This document shows, piece by piece, positions 46,338-58,187 of a stretch of 64,000 bases of DNA (positions are counted from its first letter, which is position 1; each line of letters starts with the position of its first letter). The stretch lies in assembly GCF_910596095.1 (NCBI RefSeq), contig NC_056548.1, positions 16,020,651 to 16,084,650 on the forward strand. Reading direction: 5' to 3'. The notes beneath the pieces were generated by a model. The model was not told where the DNA came from. It worked only from the letters and a program-made list of their open reading frames with translations, and searched no databases. The stretch is from Thunnus maccoyii (taxonomy: Eukaryota > Chordata > Actinopteri > Scombriformes > Scombridae). A program made the translations under genes and the position numbers.

Positions 46338-49300
46338 ATGCGAGCAGCGTTGAGCCTGGCAGCAGTGGCAGTCCCTATGGGTGTTCTGCTGTCCCGGACC
46401 ATGGCGTGGATGTCCAGTGGCAAAACACATCCAGAGCTCATAAGCAGGCTGAGGGGTAATAGTCTGATGTCAGGGCCTTTGATAAAACCTTGACTACTTT
46501 AAAGGATAGGTTCACAATTTTTCAAGTATGTCTTAAAACAATAGTCAGATGCCCAAATGACATTTGAAATAGGTTTTTCTTGCTTTAATCATTCCCCCTG
46601 TTCATACTGGCCATCAGAAGATTCCTTTATAATGCACTTACAATGTAATTAACAAAATCCACAAGACATCCTTCAGTGCAAAAATGTATTTAAAAGTTTA
46701 TCTGAAGTTAATATGAAGTTCCAAATGATAAAATAGATATTTTTCAACATTACAGTCTTTTTAGTGCCAAAGTTCCTCTTTTTGCTACCATACTTCCACC
46801 GTAAATCAACACGGAAACACTGCCCGAGGACACACAAAGAGGGAATTTGATGCTAAAAAGACTGTAAATGTGGCAGATATCCACTTGATCCACTTTAATA
46901 GCCAGTATGAACAGGAGGAATGATTACAGTGAGGAAAACCTCATTCAGTGTTCATATGGACACCTGACTGTTGTTTTAAGACAGACTTGAAAAATCATGA
47001 ACCTATCCTTTAAGGTCCAAAATGTCAATATATTTATGTGTGAATGTTGGTGCTTTCATACTAGAGCTGCAACAATTAGTCAATTAATTGATAAGTCGTT
47101 CATCAGAAAATGAATCAGAAAATTAATAGCTACTGTTCTGGTAAGCAATTAATCGCTTCAGCCATTTTTCAAGTGAAATTGCCAAATATTTGATGGTTCC
47201 AGCTTCTCAAATGTGAAGATGTGCTGTTGCCCTTTTTCATATATGACAGTTAATTGAATATCTTAACATTTTAGACTGTTAGTCAGATAAAATAAGCAGG
47301 CTGAAGAAATTGTGAATGCCATTTTTCACAAATTTTTAGCATTTCATAGACTAAACAATTCATTTACTAATAGAGAAAATGCAGATTAATTGATAATGAA
47401 AATAACTGCTAGTTGCAGCCCTGTTTCATGCTGTATATAATCTAATCTGTATCTCATCAGCCTTAAAGACAAGGAAAAGACTAAATGTAAGCTATATCAT
47501 GAGAGTATAATGATCAGAACCCCCCACAGAATAATCAAAACAGGATATTGATATACTACCCAGGTCAAAATATTTACCTTTCATTTAGAGTTGAAACAAT
47601 TAGTCAATTTATTGACTGGTTGAATGAGAGAAATATAATTGGCAGCTTTTTTATTGACTAATCACTGAAGACTTTTTCTAGCAAAAGTGCCAAACATTCC
47701 TCATTTCTGCCTCTCAGTTGTAACTTTTGGCTGCTTTCCTTTGTTTTGAAATTGCGACAGATGTTTTTTTTTTTACTTTTCTCTGACAATTTATTGACAA
47801 AACAGTTAATCAAATAATCAAGAATATATCTGGCAGATTAACAATGAAGTTAATTGTGTTTTTTACTCAGAAAACAATCAAAATGTAATGCAGGAAAAGA
47901 CAACATGTCAGCTATACCATGATATTATGATGACCACAATCCCATATAAGAACAGTTCTGATGATCCAAATATTATTAGTATATTGATCTTAAAAGCCTG
48001 CGTTCCTTTGTTTTCCCCTTCACATAGATTTAGAATCCAATGTTGGGTCATTATATCGCAGATTTCCTGAAATATATCTCGTGTCGAAGTCTTTTCCTTT
48101 CGCACAGTGTTTTCTGTACTTCTTATTCTCCATGGTTGGGGTTAGGTCAGGGTTAGAGTTAGGTAAAGGGAAACACAAACACAAAAGACTTCATTCTTCA
48201 CATATTTCACATTTTTTCAACATTTTTGCAGTTCAGTTCACTGCCTCCTCTTTTCTCCTTCAGATCATGGGGTGATCCACAGCGACAGAGTGTTCAATGC
48301 CATGCTGGCTACAGACAGAGGGCTCTACTCCAGAGATTATCCTTATGCAGACTCTCCGCAGTCCATAGGTATTCATTCCACACATTCTTTACAAATACAT
48401 AAACATACAAGCTTATCAGTGTGGTAACAGTTACTTAGTTACAGAGAGAAGCTGTTTCATGAGCAGTTATTTTGTAATCCTTAACAAATGACAGATGTGT
48501 GCTGTGACTCTGTGTTATTATGCTTCTTATCACAGGCTACAGGGCAACTATCAGTGCACCACACATGGTGAGTACCATCAGGTGTGTCAAATACTGTATC
48601 GCAGTGATGTATTATGCAGTTGGGAGAATGAAACATTTACGCATATACATGCACATCATTCACTGAATGTTTTCTTGACAGCATGCCCATGCTTTGGAGC
48701 TGCTGAGTGACAAACTACATGAAGGGGCGTCAGCTCTGGACGTGGGTTCAGGAAGTGGCTATCTCACTGCCTGCTTTGCAAGGATGGTAAGTTTTACAAA
48801 AACTGAGCATGTTTGTCACCATACGCTTATTACTATTGAGTTGTTATTTCCAGACGTGAGTTGACATAAAATACATGACAACAGCCGCATTTTTCTGCTG
48901 TAATGTAGACAGGACCCAGTGGCAGAGTGGTTGGCATTGAACACATTGATGAACTGGTTCAAATGTCAATAAAGAACGTTCAACGTGATGACCCAGAGCT
49001 GCTCTCCTCCGGACGCATCAGACTTTTATGTGAGTCAGAAGTTGAAAAAATCGTATCTTCTCAGATTTACAGATACACAACACTGTAATGACAATGTATG
49101 TGATGTGCTATTGTGTGTAGCTTTGTATTTTGTATTATGTGTCCTGTGTGTTTTTTGCTTTGTACTGTTTGTTATTGTGCTGTTATATGTTTAAATTATG
49201 ACCCGCCGAAGGGACTGGAGATGAAAATTAGCTATAAGCTAACTCTGGTACAGTACATCAAATGGTAACATTTATGTTTAACACTGTACATTGTCTCAAT

Positions 49301-50102
49301 AAATACATAAATAAATAAATAATAAAAGTCTCATCTACGTCTGTCCACAGTGGGAGATGGAAGGCTCGGGTACCCAGAAGGAGCACCTTATGATGCCATT
49401 CATGTTGGAGCAGCTGCAGCTACTGTTCCTAAGGCTGTATGTATCGCTTTTACTGTCATGAAAAAAGAAAAGCATAAAATAGGCGAAATCATTCACTTAT
49501 TCACCAACTGCCACAGTCCTCAAACAAGCATAGTGAATACAAGGATTGAACATATTGCAGTGTATTTACAGCACATACAGTAGTACATCTAATCTTACAG
49601 TCTGTGGTCTTTTCTCAAGTGCTGTAAGCTGTGAATGAACTTTGACATATTGAGAACAGAAGTGTTTTGACTTTTGAACTGGACGATCACCTCATGTGAA
49701 ACTCCTGCTTTCTTCTCTCTCTCTGGGAAGCTCTTGGAGCAGCTGAAGCCAGGCGGGCGGTTGGTCCTCCCAGTGGGCCCCGACGGTGGCAGTCAGGTGC
49801 TCGAACAATACGATCGTCAGAGTGACGGGACCTTTCTCAAGAGAGCTTTAATGGGAGTGGTCTACGTCCCCTTAACTGACAAGAGGCATCAGTGGCCTGG
49901 GTAATTCACAAATTACTCCCTATGATTCATAAATGAAAAGAGGGGAAAGATGTATTGCCAAAAACTTGCATTTTTGTGTTTTACCTTGATCAGGTGCAAC
50001 TATAATCTTCTGTATTCAGTCATGAGTCACATCCACCTGCACCTTTTAGCTTGTTCTTGATGACATCCATGCAATCCTTCTCTCCCCAGAGGTGAGCTCT
50101 GA
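46338..50102 (+). CDS. pcmtl: PCMT-like protein-L-isoaspartate (D-aspartate) O-methyltransferase (8 coding exons)
   Basis: It transfers a methyl group from S-adenosylmethionine to L-isoaspartyl (and D-aspartyl) residues, starting repair of aged proteins. Exons: 46338-46455, 48264-48368, 48536-48567, 48682-48786, 48909-49029, 49351-49436, 49731-49900, 50090-50102; frame is kept throughout, giving 249 residues. Seen: '[10 protein letters not shown]', 'DSPQSIG', SAM-binding motif I 'LDVGSGSG' at residues 104-111, post-I 'GRVVGIEH', motif II '[10 protein letters not shown]', motif III '[13 protein letters not shown]' and '[10 protein letters not shown]'. The first 22 residues are hydrophobic, as in the long PCMT1 form; the inner Met22 (MAWMSSG) matches the usual cytosolic start. 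The last exon gives ...WPGGEL; reading past the exon 7 donor gives ...WPG and a stop at 49902-49904. AATAAA lies at 50846-50851. Confidence 0.95.
46499..47013. mobile_element. TIR element (MITE) in pcmtl intron 1
   Basis: The left end 'aaaggataggttcacaattt' and the right end 'aatcatgaacctatccttt' extend into an inverted repeat of about 45 bp that also pairs 'gtcttaaaacaatagtcag' with 'ctgactgttgttttaagac'. An inner inverted pair also exists ('acagtctttttagtgcc' against 'ctaaaaagactgtaaatg'). About 515 bp, no coding capacity. Confidence 0.85.
47063..47422. mobile_element. hAT-like non-autonomous element, pcmtl intron 1, copy a
   Basis: Ends 'agagctgcaacaattagtca' and 'aactgctagttgcagccct'. 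The core is near-identical in order to 44450-44819. Confidence 0.8.
47587..47857. mobile_element. hAT-like non-autonomous element, pcmtl intron 1, copy b
   Basis: A more diverged copy beginning 'agagttgaaacaattagtca', followed by 'ttattgactaatcactgaa' and ending near 'agattaacaatgaagttaat'. The right terminus is degraded. Confidence 0.6.
49090..49330 (+). mobile_element. LINE 3' tail in pcmtl intron 5
   Basis: The stretch 'gggactggagatgaaaatta', 'gctataagctaactctggta', 'ttaacactgtacattgtctc' followed by a tandem (aataaata)n tail has the form of the 3' UTR and tail of fish L2/CR1-like LINEs. Only the 3' end is present (5'-truncated). Its tail stops about 20 bp before the exon 6 acceptor. Confidence 0.65.
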
Positions 50103-50851
50103 CTGCAGTGTGGTTGCCCCTGCAGGAGGTGGCGTTGGTGCTGCATCTCCGGGTCCCCATAACCTCCTCATGTTTTTACTGAGCTCTAAGTCTTACGGCC
50201 ACCTGCCCCACTGGTTTGTCACCTAGCAACGCACGAGGAGGAACTCGCTCTGTTTGCCTGACCAGATTGTCTTCCTAGAGTGCTAAAACAGTGAGTGACT
50301 GAATGACTGACCACATCTGAACCGTCTCCTGAAGACGAAGAGTCCTTGTAGTCAGAGAATAGTTGTAGACAAGGAGATAATGAATGACAAAAAAAGCTTG
50401 TCTGAGGTTTTAGTGATTCACAGAATTATTTGTGAAGTCTAGCAGTGTGAGCTTTGTGTGAGCTGCAATATAGCTTGAATAGCTACAGTGTTACATGTTT
50501 TCCTCTGGACGCTTGTGGGAAATTCAGATGAATGGTAAACTTGAATCTTGTGTAATCTTATGGGAATGCTTTGGTTTTGAATGCAGCCATACTTAAAGAT
50601 GAACCCAAGTTCACGCCAAGGAATTTTTAATTAAAAAAAATAGCAAATTAACAAAGTAATTTCTATTTCATGGTAAGAATTGCCACTTACTTGCTTCCAA
50701 TACTGTATGTATATGATATGTCCTGTTTGAGACTGTAACCCAATAGAACAGGGGGGAGGTTGTGCCAAAACATGATTCATTTAGGCACTTAGTATTTTGA
50801 GACTGTAAAATTGTTGATATTATATGTATGCTTATAAGATTTATTAATAAA
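50103..50851 (+). other. pcmtl: pcmtl 3' UTR
   Basis: Non-coding sequence from the pcmtl stop to the AATAAA at 50846-50851, which is the best-placed poly(A) signal. The end is inferred. Confidence 0.5.
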
Positions 50852-51860
50852 ACTCAAAACATTGATACTGTATTGTTGTCTATCTTTACTGAAAATCAAT
50901 GCATGATTATTGGCACACAAGCAAAGAAAGAAATTTTCTTGTTACAACTGGACTGTTATAAAGGGGAGAGAGGTACAGTTCAAGGAAAAGGAAAAAATTA
51001 TGTCAAATAAGAGCAGGATAGACAGAATGAAATTGTTTTCTACAAGTAATTAAAAAAAACACAGGAAAATGTTACCAATGTCCGCAGAGGAAACATAATA
51101 ATCACTTCTGTGTACATATCCAACACAAAATTGAGGTAATTATTAAAAGTAATACACGTATAATGATCAAAAATGAGCAGCGAGATGAAGCATCTTACGT
51201 TACCTGCCCCCTTCTCACAATAAATAACATAAACGGTCTGCCGTAAATGTCTGCCAATACTTTCAATAACCTTTTTTAAAACATATGCTCACATCCAAAC
51301 ATACACACATTTACACAAACGACATAAGGCATAAGCATAACATATTAAGTTTTGATTTGATCATCATTTCCCAAAGATTTCCACAGACAAAACATTAGAA
51401 CATGTTGTACTCGAAAGCCCTCACTTCTCACACAAAAAAACAAACCCTTCAAAACCTGAAAAACTGTGATCATGACCTCTGCTTGTTGTCATCCACTGGA
51501 TTTAGTAAATATTTTTTTAAAGTGCTGGGTATGAACAGTTGGTGGTGATAATGTCCCGGTGAGAAGATTATTTGCAGTTAAGGAGGAAATAGAAGAAGAA
51601 ATGGGGGGGACTACACGCTGGATTGCTTGGACTACATATTGACGTCATCACTACGCGCTTTTGGTGAAAAGGACCTTTAGCGAGAAAGCAATACACGTGA
51701 GTGTTTCTGGTTTTACAAAATATACCACACAGTCTTTCTTTTCAGGTGAACGAAACGGTGCACTTTTTGAACAGTTTCGTCGTGTGTAATTTTCAGAAAA
51801 GTTCTTTGCGTTGAAATATCCAGACTGAAGTTGTTCGCATCGACTCCCTCTTTAGTCTAC
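50852..51860. promoter_or_regulatory. rpusd2: Intergenic region and rpusd2 promoter with a CRE palindrome
   Basis: AT-rich up to about 51.55 kb, then CpG-containing. A perfect ATF/CREB palindrome TGACGTCA lies at 51640-51647, about 215 bp before the rpusd2 ATG and in the expected promoter position. Binding is not shown by sequence alone. Confidence 0.45.
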
Positions 51861-54800
51861 ATGATACAATTCAGCACAAAAGTTAACCGGCGCGTTTTTA
51901 ATCAAGTGCATCGTCTTCTTATCACGCATTATAACGTAAATAATCCTGTTGGTTTTCTACGGTGTCAACAGAGCAGCTCGACGATGGAGCAGGCAGCTGT
52001 CGGCACCGAAACACCGGCGGAGGTAAACAACAGCCCGGTGTCATTGGAGGGAGTCACGGTGAAAGACGCCACAGTGACCGGCAAACGCAAAAGCGACGAG
52101 CCGGACAACCCCGAGACGAGTGGCCGGGGGAAGAGGCGCAGAGGAGCCGGAGGAAAGAAGCTCCGCCCGGGCGAGAGGTACATCCCTCCGCCGCAGAAGA
52201 GGAACCCCGGTGTCAGCTTCAGCCAGGAGCACTTCGACGAGACCTCTTATTACTTTGAAGGTGGCCTTCGTAAAGTTCACCCATATTACTTTGACTTTAA
52301 AACCTACTGCAAAGGTCGATGGATAGGGAAGACCCTTCTGGAGGTGTTCAAGAGCGAGTTCAGAGCTGAGTCCATAGAGTATTACCAGAAAGCTGCAAAA
52401 GAGGGCCGCATCCGGCTGAATGAGACCCCTGTGGAGGACCTGTCTGTGGTGCTCAGGGTCAGTATCATCAGTACAGTTGTGTGGTTGTATGTCTGAGGTT
52501 CTCAAGCTTGGGGCAATTATTACGCATGCATGGTTTTGTCAGTATAACTCAGGATTAAAGTCAAATCAGGTCGGGTTTCAGTAAATGTTAAGTTTGTGCC
52601 TCTCATGTAAGAGGCTTGAACTGTAACCACACAGTGTGCTTGCATACTGAAAATGCCATACATCCCTGGAGATTTTTGAGGTAACTAATTATTACCAAAA
52701 TTATTCAGCAACAATTTTGATATTGCATACAAATGGCAGTAACACTTTATTTTACAGGTCCCCTAATTTTATTCTCATTTCTTGAAAATGTTTTGAGTCA
52801 TTTTCAGGTATTTAATGGCTAATTTCTTTAGGACATTTGGTTAGGGCTGGGTAATATATCGATGTTATATCAATATCGTCATATGAGACTAGATATCATC
52901 TTAGATTTTGGATATCGTAATATGGCATAAGTGTTGTTTTAAAGTCTGCATTACTGTAAAGTGATGTAATTTTCTGAACTCACCAGACTGTTCTAGCTGA
53001 TATGTTATTTGCCTTTACCCACTTAGTCATTATATCCACATTATCAATGATTATTCATCAAAAATATCATTGTGTAAATATTTTGTGAAAGAACCAATAG
53101 TCATCCCTACAATTGTTGCAATATTGATATTGAGGTATTTGCTCGAAAATATTGTGATATTTAATTTTGTCCACATCACGTAGCCCCACATCTGGTACAA
53201 ATTATAAGAAAAAACTGATGTTTAAGTTGTGTTAAGTTGGTTTAGTTGGTAAGAACTCACTCGTTATAGGCTATTTGAGTTCATACATAGATGTTCTTTT
53301 TCAAAATTTTCTCATTAAAGTAGACTTTTGTTACTTCTTTAACTGAAAGACTCAGTTTCCAGTGTGTAGTTTTGTGTGCTAAACCTCATTAGCATATTAG
53401 TTTTTTTTCAATAACTTCCTAAAAGTAACTGCCGTGTAACTGATAATTCTTTGGACATTTCTTTGAAAGTGTAATTAAGTATTACAGCAAACGTGCTTGT
53501 TACAGAGTTTTTAAGGAACAACCTAACATGCCGATATGTAGTTTGACACACAAAACTACACACTGAAAATTGAGTATTTTATGTCAGTTACAGAAAAAAT
53601 ACCAACTAAACCAACTTAACACTGTCTTATAAGTTGTTTCTAATCATTTGTACCAGATTGCATCACCCTTTCTGTAAGATGACCTAAAAAATAACTGTCA
53701 AAAAATACTCAGATCATTTCCAGGAAATTAGTATAAAATTAAAGGACCAGTAAAATAAAGCATTACTAAAATGACAAACATTGGCTGGTTCCAGCTTCTC
53801 AAATTTGAGGATTTGCTGCTTTTCTTTGTCACCTATGATTATTAATTGAATAACTTAGAAAATAAAGTAAATAAAATTGAACAAGACTTAACAAGCAATT
53901 CAAAGACTTTGCCCTGAGCTCAGAGAAATTGTAATGGAAATGTTTTTCACCATTTTTCTGAAATGTTTAATCAAGAAGATAATTTACAGATAAATTGATA
54001 ATGAAAATAATTGTTATATGTAGTCCTAGTGTTGTTTTCCTGTTTTATTATGTTTTTTGTTCTGAATTGTGATAAACGAATGTGTTGTCCAAGACAACAA
54101 AGTAACTACAGAGTCCGATTTCTCCCAGAATAATATATGAAATACTGGACAATGACAGGTCCAGATTATTTCCCATATAAAATCCTGTTCTTATGCAGTA
54201 AATTTAACTAGTATTTTTCAATATCAAATCTGTCGTACTCTCAGTTCCCAGGGACACTGAGCTAAAACTAATGCAGTCTGATATAATACCTCCACAATAA
54301 ACTCTACCTTCATGAAGGTTATAGTGTTCAGTTTTTGTTCAAAATATTTTAGAGAAGTGTTGGTTCAACTTTATGCCCTTTTTTTAGTTTGTGGTGGTGT
54401 TCACTTGTATTGCTTTATACGAAGAGGTGTTTCTAATATTTTGTCCTCACCTTTTATATCAGTGAAAGTATACTTAGATATTAGAAACATCTCAGTGTTC
54501 AGCACTAGTGGTGAGCAAAAGTTTTCATTTTATTCTGTTTCTTTAATAACTCTCCGCAGAATAATGACCATATGAGGAACACTGTGCACCGCCATGAGCC
54601 GCCTGTTGTCGGCAGACCCCTGGAGGTTTTGGTGGATGATGGTGAGGTGCTTGTGGTTGACAAGCCTGCCTCCATTCCAGTCCACCCCTGTGGCCGTTTC
54701 CGTCACAACACAGTGATTTTCATTCTGGGTAAAGAGCGAGGCATCTCTGAGCTGCATACAGTCCACAGACTGGACAGACTCACCTCTGGAGTGCTGCTGT

Positions 54801-55845
54801 TCGCCAGGACACTGGAGACATCAAAGAAACTGGACCAGTTGGTGAGAGACAGACAGGTAAGTTCAGGAGTCAGGATTCGTCTGGGGCTATTCTTTAATAT
54901 GTCCTATACTATTTGCATCACAATGTATTTGCAATATGATACAGTACTCCAAAAAGTCCTGTGTCTTTTTAACAGCTTGAAAAGGAGTATGTGTGCCGAG
55001 TGGAAGGGGAGTTTCCAGAGACTGAGCTGGTCTGCGAGGAACCCATCCTGGTCGTTTCCTTTAAAATTGGTCTCTGTCGCGTTGACCCCAAGGGAAAGGA
55101 GTGCCGAACCGTCTTCCAGAGGCTTAGCTTTGACGGAAAATCCAGCGTGGTCCGCTGTTTACCCCTTACTGGCCGCACACACCAGATCAGAGTGCACCTT
55201 CAGTACCTGGGCTTCCCCATCATCAATGATCCCATCTATGGATCCTCAGCCTGGGGCCCTCACAGGGGGAAGGGGGGACTGGTGGGAAAGAGTGATGAGG
55301 AGCTGCTGCGGGCTCTGGTGGAGGAACATCAAAGTCAGGAAAGCCTGCACCTGCTGGACATACCTGATGGCAGCATTGAAAGTGTACAAGAGGCAGCGAA
55401 AAACAAGACACCTGAGAAAACGGATAGGATAGAAGACTCCTGTGAACCTGACAAGAGTGGAGAAAATCATGAGACACAGACAGATGTGTGTGGTGGTGAC
55501 AAAAAGCCAGATGCACAGGTGGCGACAGATTGTAGCTCTGGCAGCGAGACAGTGAATGAGGTGAGTCACAGCACCAGCTGCACAGACCTGAACAGTAACA
55601 ATACCTCACTCAAAGAATCTCAAAGCCCTCTACCAAACAATCAAAGAGAGGAAACCGACTCTACTCAGAAAACCCCTCGAGTGGCAAGAGACAAGCTGTG
55701 TAGTGAATGTAAGCTAGTGCGACCAGACCCCACAGAGAAGGAACTCATCATGTATCTCCATGCTTTACGCTACAAAGGACCAGATTTTGAATATTCTACA
55801 CGTTTACCTGATTGGGCCAAAGAGGACTGGGTTGAAGATGATTAG
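51861..55845 (+). CDS. rpusd2: RPUSD2, RluA-family RNA pseudouridine synthase (3 exons)
   Basis: RPUSD2 isomerises uridine to pseudouridine in RNA; the human protein is reported in nucleus and mitochondria. Exons: 51861-52457, 54560-54856, 54976-55845, giving 587 residues (human 545). Joins are in phase 0 ('[15 protein letters not shown]', '[12 protein letters not shown]'). The catalytic motif HRLDRLTSG puts the nucleophile at Asp271. Also seen are '[19 protein letters not shown]', '[18 protein letters not shown]', '[14 protein letters not shown]' and '[11 protein letters not shown]'. The first ATG gives a basic leader ('[18 protein letters not shown]') suited to mitochondrial import; a second Met (residue 42, at 51984) would give a form without it, allowing dual targeting. 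Residues about 440-545 are acidic/Ser-rich and variable; the C-terminus '[11 protein letters not shown]...[15 protein letters not shown]' is conserved. Confidence 0.97.
52852..53194. mobile_element. hAT-like 'gggctgggtaatat' element in rpusd2 intron 1
   Basis: It begins 'tagggctgggtaatatatcg', with 'ggatatcgtaatatggcata', 'acttagtcattatatccaca' and 'gatattgaggtatttgctcg' inside. This is a well-known non-autonomous hAT repeat of teleosts. The right end is degraded and abuts the next element. Confidence 0.75.
53188..53660. mobile_element. Foldback MITE in rpusd2 intron 1
   Basis: The arms are inverted copies: 'gttaagttggtttagttggt' (about 53229) against 'accaactaaaccaacttaac' (about 53610), 'ccagtgtgtagttttgtgtg' against 'cacacaaaactacacactga', and 'ctggtacaaattataagaaa' against 'ctaatcatttgtaccag'. 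Arms are about 150-180 bp and there is no reading frame. Confidence 0.8.
53765..54030. mobile_element. hAT-like element fragment in rpusd2 intron 1
   Basis: 'ggttccagcttctcaaattt', 'gaggatttgctgcttttctt' and the end 'ttgataatgaaaataattgt' match the right two-thirds of the 44450-44819 family. Confidence 0.7.
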
Positions 55846-58187
55846 AGCCAAACTGATGAACTGCTGATGATTTATGAGGGTATTTAGGCTACTGCTGTCA
55901 TGCACGTTTATCAAACACTTTGCAGTATGGACTGAAATCCAGTTTTGATTTACTGTGATGCATTTCTGTTTATAATTTAGTAACTTCTCTGGAGGTGGTA
56001 ACAAATGCCTCAAAATAATTGATGATTATGAAATGTGTTTAGCATACTCTGTTTTTTCTAGAACTGAGCATGTAGATATATATTTCCTTTTCTGGAAGGT
56101 CTGCCTTAAGCATAAATTCAATATGGAATTGGATTCCCTCTCATTTTACTTTGGTTTTAATGTCAAGAATACAGATTTAATTTAAAGCTCCCTTCCAGAC
56201 ATGTTTAAAGACATAAAAACACCCTGCTTGGAATAATAATGCAGGTCTGTTATGGTTTGTTTGTTTTTTTAACCAAAAACGGTACAAGTTATGATGTTAT
56301 AATCCTTAAAATGGCATCTACGCCTTCTCCCTCATTGAAAAACCCTGAATGTACAAATATGCAAATAATTTTAATTTCAAAAAGTTTTCAAGACATAAGA
56401 TGTGTCCTTCACTGTAAAGTCTGCTCTCAGTGTATGTGTAGCTTGAAATCTGTCTGGCACTCCAACCAAGATGTAAAATGAATTAAAAACCAGTCTGCAG
56501 GAAAATAAATGTTTTATTTTATTCCAGTTTTGTGAAAAATTACAACATTGACACCTGTAAATAAGAGTGGGTGGTGACCTTTTTACTTATTTTGTTCATA
56601 GAAAGCCTGTGATTGGTATAATTCACCTCCAAGGCAGGTCATTCTGCTGAGTGATTTGTAGTGAAGGCTCATTGAAGAATTGTGATTATACAGTCAAGAT
56701 GTCAAAAGCAAACACGTCTTACAATGAGAAACAACCCTGCTCATAGGCACATTTGACTCTTCTTGTTAAGGTCTTTGTGTTAAACCACCTTCTCTGGACC
56801 TCTGACACCTCTTTATTCCATACTTAATATAATATATAAGACTATAAACACATACCTTATTTTACTTTTGTAAAGGACACATCCTTGGCACAAAAACACA
56901 CAGATACAGCTGTTTCAGCGTTCGAAACAATCTGTTGAAAGAAGTTTGGCACATGCTTCACATGTCTTCTGTACCATTATTTGAGTGGTAATGAGACATG
57001 TAGAATCAGCTGACAGTAGGGGAGGGAGGGGGTGTTAAAAGGCTTTCTGTTCCTTTAGATATCTGCCAGTTGGAGTTTCTCTTAAGAGTGCTGCAACAAG
57101 GTTTATGTACAAGTCAAAGCATGTGATGGTAAAACTACTGCTTTAGTAATCTCAATTAGAGCTCACTGCTGCTCACTAAAGGCAAAGGTATACACAGCCA
57201 ATTGACAGATCCTGGGACAGTACGCACCAACTCACCAAAATTGTATAAACCCACATATAGTGTTCTATCTGTATTAAAACCCTTTTTTGCCTTTTTAAGT
57301 AAACATGACATTTGTGGGCACTGACACTGGAATAAACAGCATGACTTTTTCAATTTGACAGCGAAACAGTAAATGCAAACAAGCCATGACACTACAAACA
57401 ACACATCGCAAACCGCAGGTTTCTGATTTTCTACATCATGGTCACAGAGGACATACTGTACACATTATCATCACAAACCCAACTGTAGGATCTTGGCTAT
57501 AGTCAAGTCACAGTTGACGTGATAATGACTGGTTCTGGCTAACATACTGTATGTAATTCTGTATGCAGGCACATACAATGCAGCACTTTCTCTGTATTTC
57601 TCACATTTATCTTTTAACATGTTTTCAGTCAAGTCCTTGAATGTAATATGGCTTGTTAAGATAAGTTCGAGCACGGAGAAAGGCCAGCGGTTGGATGCTG
57701 GTGGCATTGTATTTGTTGTAACCCAGTCTGTGCAGATGTTAGAAAGTTCCAGGCACGAAGTAAATTCTGCAACAGCAGGCAGCAGGTGCAGTACTTGATA
57801 ATTCTTTTGTTGACCACATACTGTAGCTTTAGTTTCTTCAAGTGTGATACTGGTGCAAGGTTAGAGCTGAAAGGAAAGCTTAATCTTTTACTGTCTTCTT
57901 CTGAAAATGCCGGGATGAACAAATCATGCTTTGATTTGACCTTTTGCTGAACAATTTAACTTTCATGCTCTGAACAGAAACGGTAACAACCTTAGCAGCA
58001 ACACTAGACAAACATGCTGTCACATGTTAAATTTGCAGTTGGCTTATATTTCCCTTTAGTATTATACAAAAGGAACAGCATTGTGCTCCCTTTGTAAATC
58101 CTATATGCTTGTGTAAGTACAGTGATTCCTCTTCATATATTCAGAGCAATAAATGCACAGTGTTGAAAAAGATTCCTCCAGCTTTGC
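55846..58187. other. Convergent 3' region of rpusd2 and disp2
   Basis: No coding sequence. It holds the rpusd2 3' UTR (plus) and the disp2 3' UTR (minus). The paired poly(A) hexamers near 56.5 kb are listed separately. No large repeat was recognised. Confidence 0.6.
56504..56523. terminator. Back-to-back poly(A) signals for rpusd2 (+) and disp2 (-)
   Basis: AATAAA on the plus strand at 56504-56509 is followed at once by two TTTATT hexamers at 56513-56518 and 56518-56523, which are AATAAA on the minus strand. They could end both convergent transcripts in the same 20 bp. The disp2 3' UTR would then be about 1.66 kb and that of rpusd2 about 0.66 kb. A minus-strand alternative lies near 56811. 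Confidence 0.45.
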
